DNA of 64,000 nucleotides from Roseiflexus castenholzii DSM 13941 (lineage in GTDB: Bacteria > Chloroflexota > Chloroflexia > Chloroflexales > Roseiflexaceae). The notes beneath the pieces are model-generated. The model made no database searches. It saw nothing but the letters and a program-made list of their open reading frames with translations, and was not told the origin of the DNA. Both the position numbers and the translations under genes were made by a program. This document shows positions 35,414-43,519 of the stretch, piece after piece; the stretch's first letter is position 1, and each line of letters opens with the position of its first letter. The stretch lies in contig NC_009767.1 in the NCBI RefSeq assembly GCF_000017805.1, positions 248,001 to 312,000 of the forward strand, written 5' to 3'.

Positions 35414-36359
35414 AGACCACCTCCATATCTTCTGGCTCATGCCAGCGGAACTGTTCAAATGTCGCGGTGTGCAAGACTTCTTGCGCATCGGTTACAATCA
35501 GACTGGCAAGCCACGGGCGGGCGGATAGCCACTCCATGCCTGCTACGCTTCCCAAAATGACGACCACTTTCGCAGCAACTTCTGCTTCGAACAGAGACGG
35601 CGCGATGACCGTCACTGCCAGCACGTCGGTCTCAGCCGGCGCGCCGGTGCGCGGATCGATAATGTGATGCCGTTCGACGCTTCCCTGCCGCCAGCGCCGC
35701 ACATCACGTCCTGATGTCGCAACGCCGCCGTCCGTTAGCAGCACGACATCAAGCGGCACATCCGGTTGAAACGGATTGGCGATGCCGATAGCCCATGGCT
35801 CTCCACCGGCGCGCGCGCCTCGCACCGCAATATCGCCGCCAGCATCGACGAGCGCCGGTCCGTGCGCCGCCAACCGCTGCGCTGCTCGGGTTGCCGCCCA
35901 CCCTTTGGCGACGCCGTTCAGATCGAGGCGCATTCCCGGCGGCAATGCCACTGTGCGTCGCTGTGGGTCGAGCCGGATGGCGCGCCAGTCGCCGGACGCC
36001 GGGAGGCTCGCCGATGATTGTGCCGGAGCGCCAGCGGCGATCTGCGCAAAATCCCGGTCGTAGCCAGTCGCCTCTAGCGCCGTCAACACGGTCGGCGTCA
36101 CCAGACCATCGCTGAGACGCGCTGCCACAAGTGCGTCGTTCAGCACTTCCCACAGCGTGCGGCTGGCGCGCACCCATCCCTCGCCAGCCCGCGTGTTGAG
36201 CGCCGAGAGTTCACTGTCGCTGCGGAAGCGGCTCAGGATGCGCTCCCATTCAGCGAACCAGCGCGGGACCGCGCGCAGCGTCCTCGTCGCCGCATCGTCG
36301 TTGCCGTCGAGAAAAGCGTGCATCTGGCATCCCATGGACTGAAAGGCAATCGATGGCAC
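35406..36359 (-). CDS. apbE: FAD:protein FMN transferase (ApbE family)
   Basis: A 317-aa ApbE-like enzyme, which attaches FMN covalently to a Thr/Ser of partner proteins using FAD. Signatures are RLDLNGVAKGWAA, PALVDAGGDIAVRG, GGVATSG and HHIIDPRTGAPA. No lipoprotein signal is visible at the N-terminus, so it may be cytoplasmic. The gene overlaps the ferric-reductase-like gene, but no protein in this block has a clear flavinylation motif or FMN-binding domain, so the acceptor is not identified. Confidence 0.9.
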   Translation of the reverse strand: MPSIAFQSMGCQMHAFLDGNDDAATRTLRAVPRWFAEWERILSRFRSDSELSALNTRAGEGWVRASRTLWEVLNDALVAARLSDGLVTPTVLTALEATGYDRDFAQIAAGAPAQSSASLPASGDWRAIRLDPQRRTVALPPGMRLDLNGVAKGWAATRAAQRLAAHGPALVDAGGDIAVRGARAGGEPWAIGIANPFQPDVPLDVVLLTDGGVATSGRDVRRWRQGSVERHHIIDPRTGAPAETDVLAVTVIAPSLFEAEVAAKVVVILGSVAGMEWLSARPWLASLIVTDAQEVLHTATFEQFRWHEPEDMEVVYE

Positions 36360-36370
36360 GGCGACCTCCT

Positions 36371-36790
36371 TTATCGCGATGACCGCGTGACAACGACCGG
36401 CGCCGGTCGCTGCGCCTGAACCGGCGGATTGACCCTCAACGGCGCGGACACCTCGCGCAGTACCGGAGGATTGGCAACAACGACCGGTGCAGGCGCTGCC
36501 GGAGCAACTGGCTGAGCAGACCCTGCTGCCGGAGCAACCGGCTGGATGTCTGCCGACTCCGGCGGCTGCGCAACCGCAATCAGCGGTGGCAGCGTCGGGA
36601 TAACCGGCGGCTCACTCAACCAGGCAGGAGGCGGCGCGACGACCGCCGGCGCCTGGCTGAACGATTCGGTTGCTGTCGCCGCAGGCGGGTTCTGGATCGC
36701 CAGCAGTGCCCATCCTGTCAGCGTGGCGGCTATCGATGCCGTGCTGATGATCAGTTTGAATGTTTGTGACGGTATGCGTGTTCTAGTCAT
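36371..36790 (-). CDS. membrane-anchored Pro/Ala/Val-rich protein
   Basis: A 139-aa protein from ATG 36790 (AAGGAACC upstream). One membrane helix or uncleaved signal covers about residues 10-32; the rest is low-complexity, dominated by Pro, Ala and Val with repeated QPVAPAA strings, and ends basic (VVVTRSSR). It resembles periplasm-spanning linkers. It is 11 bp upstream of apbE, so it is part of the same operon. No function can be assigned. Confidence 0.6.
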   Translation of the reverse strand: MTRTRIPSQTFKLIISTASIAATLTGWALLAIQNPPAATATESFSQAPAVVAPPPAWLSEPPVIPTLPPLIAVAQPPESADIQPVAPAAGSAQPVAPAAPAPVVVANPPVLREVSAPLRVNPPVQAQRPAPVVVTRSSR

Positions 36791-37007
36791 GGTTCCTTCT
36801 CTCTGGCAAGGGGCAGCCGTCTTCGCCACTAAGATGCATTCTGATGAATGGGGGCTTCCCTTGTCTTTTTCACTGCGCGCCGCATGACGGCAAGCGCCGG
36901 TTATCTCACGCGCCTGTCACTCTGCGCGCAGCGAAGGGTCTCGCCACAGATGGGGCGAGGCGATTCGCTCGCTACGACCCTGCCCTCCCGGTTACTTAAA
37001 TCGGCGC

Positions 37008-37832
37008 TCAGTCGTCATCACTGCGCTTCTCATCATCGTCGCGCTTCTCCTCTTCCTTCGCCTTATCCAGTCGCGCATAGACGACTGCGCCATCCGATGC
37101 GGCGACATACACTTCTGCGCCATCGGTGAACTTCACCTCGTACACGTCAATGCCGCGCTCACGTTCAAATTCAACTTTGCGGATCTGACCGCCGCCGCGG
37201 TAAGCAAGTGCGATTTGAGCGGCCTGTTCGGCATTCACGGGTTGCGACGCAACGGGCTGTGCCAGCGTATTGGCGAGCACTGTGCCACTCTGAGCATCGA
37301 CATAGACGGCGCCGGCATCAAACACGATTTCATAGGCTGGCGCGCCCTGATAGAGCACCAGTTCTGCCGGCTTGACCAGATAAGCGCCCTGCGCCAGGTT
37401 CTGGGCAATTGCCTGCGCCTGCTCCGCCGAGACGGGGTACGTCGGCGCGCTCTGTTGCGCTGCCGCCTGTTGTGCTGCCGCCTGTTGTGCTGCCGCCTGT
37501 TGTGCTGCCGCCTGTTGTGCTGCCGCCTGTTGTGCTGCCGCCTGTTGCTCAATCCGCCGATTTGCCTCTTCCAGCCGCTGATTCGCCTCGGTAATTCGCT
37601 GATTCGCCTCGTTCAGCGCTTGCCGGTACGCCGCCTCGCGCTCACGGATCAATGCCTCGACCGTGGGATCGAGCGCGACGGGTGCATCAGTCGGCGCTTG
37701 GGTCGGCGCCACAATAACATCGGTCGCCGACGGCACGGCGGTCTGCGTCACCCGCCCGACCAGCGCACCAATTATAACCAGCACGAATGCGGTCAAAGCT
37801 GCTGCGACTCCCAAAAGTGTTCTCTGATTCAT
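37008..37832 (-). CDS. membrane-anchored PepSY-domain protein
   Basis: A 274-aa protein from ATG 37832 behind GGAGGACAAGG. A membrane helix (about 5-27) is followed by a coiled coil (REREAAYRQALNEANQRI), a run of about six AAQQA units, and two PepSY-like modules (AQAIAQNLAQGAYLV... and AEQAAQIALAYRGGGQI), ending in an acidic/basic tail. PepSY domains often modulate proteases or occur in redox/iron operons. It is divergent from the OmpR-type regulator (166-bp gap), a layout in which the regulator commonly controls the PepSY gene. Confidence 0.8.
   Translation of the reverse strand: MNQRTLLGVAAALTAFVLVIIGALVGRVTQTAVPSATDVIVAPTQAPTDAPVALDPTVEALIREREAAYRQALNEANQRITEANQRLEEANRRIEQQAAAQQAAAQQAAAQQAAAQQAAAQQAAAQQSAPTYPVSAEQAQAIAQNLAQGAYLVKPAELVLYQGAPAYEIVFDAGAVYVDAQSGTVLANTLAQPVASQPVNAEQAAQIALAYRGGGQIRKVEFERERGIDVYEVKFTDGAEVYVAASDGAVVYARLDKAKEEEKRDDDEKRSDDD
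37452..37550 (-). repeat. 15-bp in-frame tandem repeat in the PepSY gene
   Basis: About six units of tgttgtgctgccgcc (plus-strand reading) encode a repeated AAQQA pentapeptide in the linker between coiled coil and PepSY modules. Because the unit is a multiple of three, slippage would change linker length without frameshift. Confidence 0.8.
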
Positions 37833-37997
37833 ACCTTGTCCTCCCAATGTTCTGTTCCGTCTGGACAGCATCATGTGCGTGTCTGATGGTGTTATACCGT
37901 TACTCGATTGGAAGAATCTTGGAACACCCGGCGATTTTTCCAATCTTTTTCCAATCTTTCTGCGTTATGCTGAACACAATCGAAACGAGGTGACGGA

Positions 37998-38681
37998 ATG
38001 AAAATCTTATTGATAGAAGATGATCAACGGCTGGCGCGGCTGATTGCGCGGGTGTTGCGCGACGAACATCATCAGGTCGATGTCGTCCACGACGGCGACG
38101 CAGGGCAGGAGCATGCGTTGCGCGGCATCTACGAAGTGGCGATCATCGACTGGATGCTACCAGGGCGCGATGGTCCATCGATCTGTCGCGCAGTGCGCGC
38201 GGCGCGGCTGCCGACCGCGCTGCTGCTCCTGACGGCGCGCGGTCAGATTGAAGACAAAATGGTTGGCTTCGACAGCGGCGCCGACGATTACCTGGTGAAG
38301 CCGTTCGCATTTGAAGAATTACTGGCGCGGGTGCGGGCGCTGGGGCGACGCTTCACCCTGCAACCAGACGACCGCGACGAACTGCGCGTTGGCGATCTGG
38401 TGCTCGACCTGCGGCATCACACGGCGCGGCGCGGCGCGCGCCCACTCGATCTTACGCCGACAGAGTGGAACCTGCTCGAATACCTGATGCGCAACGCCGG
38501 ACAGGCGCTATCGCGTCAGCAGATTCTTGATTATGTCTGGTCCTATGAGCACGACGTTCAACCGCAGATGGTCGACGTCTACATCGCCTATCTGCGGCGC
38601 AAACTGAACGCCCCCGGCGAACGCGACCCGATTGTGACGGTGCGCGGCGTTGGGTACCGATTGGAGGAAAGCCGTGTTTAG
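37998..38681 (+). CDS. OmpR-family response regulator
   Basis: A 227-aa regulator. Receiver residues D8/D9, phospho-acceptor D51 (AIIDWMLPGRDG) and K101 (DDYLVKPFAF) are all present; the C-terminal winged helix includes LTPTEWNLLEYLMRN and VDVYIAYLRRKL. RBS GAGGTGACGG precedes the ATG. It overlaps the histidine kinase gene by 8 nt, forming a classic two-component pair, and diverges from the PepSY/ApbE operon, a likely target. Confidence 0.95.
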   Translation: MKILLIEDDQRLARLIARVLRDEHHQVDVVHDGDAGQEHALRGIYEVAIIDWMLPGRDGPSICRAVRAARLPTALLLLTARGQIEDKMVGFDSGADDYLVKPFAFEELLARVRALGRRFTLQPDDRDELRVGDLVLDLRHHTARRGARPLDLTPTEWNLLEYLMRNAGQALSRQQILDYVWSYEHDVQPQMVDVYIAYLRRKLNAPGERDPIVTVRGVGYRLEESRV

Positions 38682-40101
38682 CGGGTTGCGCTTGCGACTC
38701 TCGCTGGTATATGCGCTTGCGGCGCTGATCCTCGTCGTGCTGATCGGCGGCGGCGCGTACCTGGTGGTGGCGCGCTATTTCTCGAACGTCACCGACCTGG
38801 CGCTGCGCCACAAAATGGCGCACGAGTTTCATGCGCTTGGCGCGCCGCTGCCTCCTGATCTGGCAAACGCCGACCGCGACTGGTCGGTGATTCGCAGAGA
38901 GATTGCGCCGCTTCCCTTTGTTCAGTCCAACCCGCAGGTCGAGCGGCGCGAAGAGGAAGAGAAAATCAGACCAGGCGACGACGAACGCGGGGATGCAGAA
39001 CTCCCGCGCGCCCTGACAACGCCGGTCGATGCGGCGGAACTGGCGGCGATCGTTGTCCTGCCTTTGGATTCATCGGGACGATTGCTCTTCAACCCAAACA
39101 ATCTCGACCTGCCGCTGGAACCCGACCAGGTTGCGTTTCAGGCGGCGCTGGCGAGAGGCAGCGATCTGCGCACGATCACAATGAATGACGGACGGCGGGC
39201 GCGCCTGCTGACCTATCGCCTTACCCGCGCCGACGGACCGGCAGCGTTGCAACTGGCGCGTGAACTGAGCGATCAGGAGCAGGTGTTAAGCCAGTTGATG
39301 CTGGGGTTGATCGGTCTGGGAGCATTCAGTATGGCGCTGGTCGGCGCGGCAAGTTGGTGGCTGGCGGGGCGCGCATTGCGTCCGGCACAGGAAGCGTGGG
39401 AGCGGCAGCAGCGCTTCATTGCCAGCGCCAGTCATGAATTGCGCGCGCCGCTCACCCTCATTCGCGCCAGCGCCGAGGTTGCGTTGCGCGACACTCCCTC
39501 AGATACAGCAGATCAGTACGAACTGCTGGGCGATATTCTGGCAGAAAGTGACCATATGCGCCGCCTGGTCGATGACCTGCTGACCCTTACCCGCCTCGAC
39601 AGTGGGCAACTCAAACTGGTGATAGAGCCGGTTAATCTGGCAGATCTGCTGAGCAGGGTACACCGCCAGGTCGCGCGCCTGGGAGAACAACGGGGTATCA
39701 CCATCGAACTCACGACTGTCGGCGGAGTCGTTCAGGCAGACGCCGAGCGTCTGCAACAGGTTCTGTTGATTGCGCTCGACAACGCGCTGCGCCACACCCC
39801 CTCCGGCGGAACGATCACCCTCGCTGCGGCGCCGACAGGACGCATGGTTCAGATCACCGTCACCGACACCGGTAGTGGCATCGCGCCGGAACACCTGCCG
39901 CACATCTTCGAACGGTTCTATCGGGCGGATCCGGCGCGCGGGCGGGAGAACGGCAACGCCGGGCTGGGTCTTTCCATCGCCAAAGGACTGGTCGAGGCAA
40001 TGCACGGGCGCATCACGGTGACGAGCGCCCTCGGCGCCGGCACAACCGTGTCAGTTGCGCTGCCGCAAGGTGAGACGACCGTCGCTGCCAATGACCTGTG
40101 A
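38674..40101 (+). CDS. sensor histidine kinase
   Basis: A 475-aa kinase starting at GTG 38674 behind GGAGG. Two membrane helices (about 8-30 and 212-235 region) bracket an extracytoplasmic sensor with an acidic, low-complexity stretch; HisKA phosphorylation site is in FIASASHELRAPLTLIRAS; ATPase boxes are N (IALDNALRHTPSG), G1 (DTGSGIAPEHL) and G2 (GNAGLGLSIAKGL). The last residues (ANDL) and the stop codon lie inside a partial copy of the dispersed TIR element, so the C-terminus was rewritten by the repeat without damaging the kinase core. Confidence 0.93.
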   Translation: MFSGLRLRLSLVYALAALILVVLIGGGAYLVVARYFSNVTDLALRHKMAHEFHALGAPLPPDLANADRDWSVIRREIAPLPFVQSNPQVERREEEEKIRPGDDERGDAELPRALTTPVDAAELAAIVVLPLDSSGRLLFNPNNLDLPLEPDQVAFQAALARGSDLRTITMNDGRRARLLTYRLTRADGPAALQLARELSDQEQVLSQLMLGLIGLGAFSMALVGAASWWLAGRALRPAQEAWERQQRFIASASHELRAPLTLIRASAEVALRDTPSDTADQYELLGDILAESDHMRRLVDDLLTLTRLDSGQLKLVIEPVNLADLLSRVHRQVARLGEQRGITIELTTVGGVVQADAERLQQVLLIALDNALRHTPSGGTITLAAAPTGRMVQITVTDTGSGIAPEHLPHIFERFYRADPARGRENGNAGLGLSIAKGLVEAMHGRITVTSALGAGTTVSVALPQGETTVAANDL

Positions 40102-40118
40102 CCATCCGGCATGGTCAC
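40077..40118 (+). repeat. partial TIR element head, 42-bp direct repeat of 40151-40192
   Basis: The 42 bp at 40077-40118 recur exactly at 40151-40192. They include the last codons of the histidine kinase and the head of the TIR element (ccaatgacctgtgacc). A 32-bp unrelated segment separates them. This looks like a local duplication made during or after insertion of the element. Confidence 0.85.
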
Positions 40119-40160
40119 TGTAATGGTTCGTGCACTGGCGCTTCAGCAGAGACCGTCGCT

Positions 40161-40306
40161 GCCAATGACCTGTGACCATCCGGCATGGTCACCCCGAGCA
40201 GCGCGAGGGGTCGTGCGCGACCCGCTTCGATTCCTCGCTGCGCTCGGAATGACCCGTCGCTGCGCTCGGAATGACACGCATGCGGCATCTTCAATCGTCA
40301 TTGGTA
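40161..40306 (+). repeat. dispersed TIR element, copy 4 (two 22-bp units)
   Basis: The element runs from GCCAATGAC to GTCATTGGTA with units at 40246 and 40268. Its right terminus supplies the codons TAC CAA TGA that end the truncated channel gene on the minus strand. Confidence 0.9.
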
Positions 40307-40729
40307 GCGTCCCAATTTGAGCACCCGCAGCAACCGGAAGAGCCGCAACGCACGCAGAAAACGCAGGTCAATCGCAAAAAACCACAGATAGAAGGGCAGA
40401 AACGCGAGGGGATCGATAATGACCATCGGCGTAAGCGCGTACTTCACTCGCCCCAGCACCGGGTGGGCATAGCGCGCATCCGCTGTGCACGCCCACAACT
40501 TGACGATATACTTGACAGTGAAGGCGGCGACCGAGAAGACCTCGAACGCAGAGAAGAACCCTGCGAAGCGTCCACCAATCTCCTCGACGCTTGCGATGAC
40601 GACTGCCAGGACATTCAGAAGAATGAGCGCCATCATGCCCGTGTCATACCAGTCGAGCACGGGCGAATGGCTGTCCGAGTCGTAAGAAACCTCGACCAGT
40701 TCCCAGATGCGTGATTGTGCGCGGTTCAT
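40298..40729 (-). pseudogene. truncated voltage-gated ion channel (voltage-sensor part only)
   Basis: The 143-aa product covers helices S1-S4 of a Kv-type six-helix channel: S1 MMALILLNVLAVVIASV, S2/S3 region FSVAAFTVKYIVKL and VIIDPLAFLPFYL, and an arginine-rich S4 RFLRALRLFRLLRVLKLGRY. Immediately after S4 the frame enters the TIR element and stops (TAC CAA TGA), so the pore helices S5-P-S6 and the selectivity filter TVGYG are missing. It is 1 nt overlapped with the M42 peptidase stop (TAATG). A voltage-sensor-only protein might still be made, but a channel disrupted by the repeat is the simpler reading. Confidence 0.8.
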
Positions 40730-41787
40730 TAGCGTGGAATGAAATCAGTCTCCGGTCCCAGACTGCGCACAAACGCAGCGATCAGGCGCGCGGCATGTTC
40801 AACGTCGCTCAGCGCGATCATTTCGTTGGGTGAGTGCATGTAGCGGTTCGGGATCGACACAACGCCGGTAGCGACACCGCCACGCGCGATGTGAATGGCA
40901 TCGGCGTCGGTGCCGGTGTAGCGCGGGTTGATCTGCACGCTGTACGGAATGCCCTCGCGCTCGGCGACCGCCACGAGCATATCGTACACCACCGGGCTGT
41001 TGGCAGAACCGCGCGACAGCACCGGTCCGCCACCCAACCGCACGTTGCCATACTGCTTCCGATCCGCATTGGGGTGATCGGTGGCAAACGTCACATCCAC
41101 CGCAATCGCCACCTGCGGTTCGAAACTGAACGCTGCGGTGCGCGCTCCCGCAAAGGTGATCTCCTCTTGCGATGTCGCCACTGCTGCCACCGTCGCGCGC
41201 GGGCGGTCGCGCGCCAGCAGGCGCAGCGCTTCCAGCACGGTGAACGCGCCAATCCGGTCGTCGATGCTGCGTGAGACAACCTTTCCACCCGGCAGATCGT
41301 AGATCGGCGCATCGATCACTCCAGCAGCGCCGACACGCACGAGCGCCTCGGCTTCTGCCCGGTTCGCCGCACCAATATCGATCCAGAGGTCTTCAATCTT
41401 GCTGGCTTTTTCCCGTTCCTCGGATTTCATCTGGTGGATGGGTTTCTTCCCGATCACGCCGATTACATCGCCGGCGCGCCCCAGCAACCGCACCCGCTGC
41501 CCGACGAGCACCTGCGGGTCCCACCCGCCAATCGGCGAAAACCAGAGGAAGCCATCGTCGTCGATATAACTGACCATCACCCCAATCTCGTCGATATGTC
41601 CGGCGAGCAGCACGCGCGGCGCGCCCCCTTCGAGCACAGCATACGAACTCCCGCGCACATCGGCATAGACCCGGTCAGCAAAGGTTTCGGCTTCGCGTCG
41701 CCAGACGCGCCCGGCGGCGACTTCTTCACCGGAAGGACCAGGAGTGGCGAGCAGTTGCTTCAAAAAGGCAAGCGAATGGTTGTTCAT
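40729..41787 (-). CDS. M42-family aminopeptidase (glutamyl aminopeptidase/endoglucanase-like)
   Basis: A 352-aa dinuclear metallopeptidase. Metal ligands and catalytic residues appear in LLAGHIDEIGVMV, RSIDDRIGAFTVLEAL, VATSQEEITFAGAR, AIAVDVTFATD and the C-terminal RYMHSPNEMIALSDVEH. Family members form tetrahedral dodecamers and trim peptides in the cytoplasm. No RBS of note was needed: an ATG at 41787 follows GGAACGAT. The downstream channel gene starts at the overlapping TAATG. Confidence 0.93.
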   Translation of the reverse strand: MNNHSLAFLKQLLATPGPSGEEVAAGRVWRREAETFADRVYADVRGSSYAVLEGGAPRVLLAGHIDEIGVMVSYIDDDGFLWFSPIGGWDPQVLVGQRVRLLGRAGDVIGVIGKKPIHQMKSEEREKASKIEDLWIDIGAANRAEAEALVRVGAAGVIDAPIYDLPGGKVVSRSIDDRIGAFTVLEALRLLARDRPRATVAAVATSQEEITFAGARTAAFSFEPQVAIAVDVTFATDHPNADRKQYGNVRLGGGPVLSRGSANSPVVYDMLVAVAEREGIPYSVQINPRYTGTDADAIHIARGGVATGVVSIPNRYMHSPNEMIALSDVEHAARLIAAFVRSLGPETDFIPR

Positions 41788-42345
41788 TATCGTTCCTTAT
41801 TTCCTCAAAACGCACGCGCTAAACGTGTATCGTTCGTTTTGGACATCCTGATGCCCAAAATGCCGCTTCGCTCCACTCGGCGCACTCTCTCCACCCCGAT
41901 GGCAGGGAAAGCAGAGGTAAAGATCAGGATGAAACAATCCCTCTGCCCCTGAAAAACGCGACACTTGAAGAGATTGTCCGCGCCCGCTGTCGCCGGATGG
42001 GTATAGCCTGGCATGTGCGTCATTGTACCGCAGATATACCGTCTTTGGAGCAGAATCTGTTCTCATCGAGCGGCCACCGTGAATGAGACATCAGGATCGC
42101 GCCGGTAAAGCGGAACGCTGACGCAGCGTGCCGCGATCGGAAAAAGCCGGTCTCATCTTCGAGGGTTGGCTGCGAGGCAGTATCACCAGCGATGCGACAA
42201 CCAACATCATCCATCACCACATGGAAAGGTCCGGTTATAATAGAAGCGCACTGTGTTAGCGGGTCAGCATACACGACTGAGTCAGTGCAACACCTCGAGC
42301 GTGCTGATGGGTGCGCGAACCTGGCAAACGAGGAGACGACAATCT
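41788..42345. other. intergenic region, possible promoter near 42236
   Basis: I see no credible gene in this 558-bp gap. It contains a small palindrome ACGCTGACGCAGCGT near 42116-42130 and a perfect TATAAT at 42236-42241, about 105 bp before the racemase start, without an obvious -35. The frames that cross it are short and atypical in composition. Confidence 0.5.
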
Positions 42346-43398
42346 GTGCGCCTGAAAAATCTGATCACTGCTGTCGATCTGCATGCCTGCGGCGAACCTG
42401 GAAGGGTTATCATCGGCGGAGTGCTGGACGTACCAGGACGAACCATGTTTGAGAAGATGAAATTCTTCGAAGAGCACCTCGATGATATCCGTCTGCGTCT
42501 ATTGCGCGAGCCTCGCGGATATCCGGCTCTATGCGCAAATGTCATCCTGCCGCCTGCACACCCCGATGCTCAGGCAGGCTTTATCATTATGGAGCAGGCG
42601 GAATATCCCCCCATGTCAGGAACGAATACCATCTGCGTCGCTACCACACTGCTGGAAACGGGCATGTTGCCAATGACTGAGCCGGTCACAGAGTTTATTC
42701 TGGAAGCTCCTGCCGGTTTGATCGGCGTCAAAGCAGAATGTCGTGATGGAAAAGTGACGCGAGTGACATTTCGTAACGTGCCAGCGTTCGCCGTTCATCT
42801 CGACGTGAGCATCGAGGTTCCGCGCGTAGGAACCGTCAAGGTTGATGTCGCGTGGGGCGGCATGTTCTACGTGATCGCGGATGCTTCCCAATTCGGCTTA
42901 CGCCTGACTCCCGATGAAGGACGGGACATCACCCGCATCAGCGAAATGATCAGGGCTGCGACCCGTGAACAATATCCGGTCGTTCATCCAGACAACCCGG
43001 CAATCGTAGGACCAACCATCTCACAGATTTCTGGTCCGCCTTCCCACCCACAGGCTCACTACAAAAACGTGGTCACGCTTTCCACAGGCACCTTTGACTG
43101 GAACAACCCTTCCACCTGGACTGGCGTCATCGACCGTTCTCCCTGCGGCACCGGCACATCGGCCAAAATGGCGACCCTCTACGCGCGCGGACGGTTAGGG
43201 CTGCACACCGATTTTCACCACGAAGGCATTCTTGGCACGCTGTTTACCGGACGATTGATCGAGGAGACGCAGGTAGGACCATACAAAGCTGTCGTGTCCA
43301 CCATCAGCGGCGCCGCCTGGATCACCGCCATCAGCCAGTTTGTCTTGGACCCATCTGACCCCTATCCCAATGGATTTACGGTCGGTGACATCTGGTAA
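42346..43398 (+). CDS. proline racemase superfamily enzyme (4-hydroxyproline epimerase/dehydratase type)
   Basis: A 350-aa protein from GTG 42346 (GAGGAG 10 nt upstream). The fold is marked by DLHACGEPGRVIIGG, the first active-site loop PPMSGTNTICVATTLLE and the second DRSPCGTGTSAKMATLYARG. In proline racemases both loops carry Cys; here the first is Ser and the usual following His is absent, while the second Cys remains. Superfamily members with one Cys changed are hydroxyproline epimerases or dehydratases in published work, so the reaction may not be simple proline racemisation. No hydroxyproline catabolic genes are adjacent. Confidence 0.85.
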   Translation: MRLKNLITAVDLHACGEPGRVIIGGVLDVPGRTMFEKMKFFEEHLDDIRLRLLREPRGYPALCANVILPPAHPDAQAGFIIMEQAEYPPMSGTNTICVATTLLETGMLPMTEPVTEFILEAPAGLIGVKAECRDGKVTRVTFRNVPAFAVHLDVSIEVPRVGTVKVDVAWGGMFYVIADASQFGLRLTPDEGRDITRISEMIRAATREQYPVVHPDNPAIVGPTISQISGPPSHPQAHYKNVVTLSTGTFDWNNPSTWTGVIDRSPCGTGTSAKMATLYARGRLGLHTDFHHEGILGTLFTGRLIEETQVGPYKAVVSTISGAAWITAISQFVLDPSDPYPNGFTVGDIW

Positions 43399-43407
43399 CA
43401 GTTGATA

Positions 43408-43490
43408 TTGGGACGCACTGTTTACCGGACGACCGGAAGAGACGCACATGGAACCGTACCACGGCAGCGTCCACCTTCATCGCGAAAGAA
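43408..43490 (+). pseudogene. degenerate duplicated fragment of the racemase 3' end
   Basis: The text acgcactgtttaccggacga, followed by gagacgca and tggaaccgtac...gtccacc, parallels 43234-43310 of the racemase gene (cacgctgtttaccggacga, gagacgcaggtaggaccatac, gtgtccacc) with gaps and substitutions. It has no open frame of its own. It looks like the relic of a tandem duplication. Confidence 0.6.
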
Positions 43491-43519
43491 ACTTTGACGC
43501 CTGCCGCCAGAGACAACCA

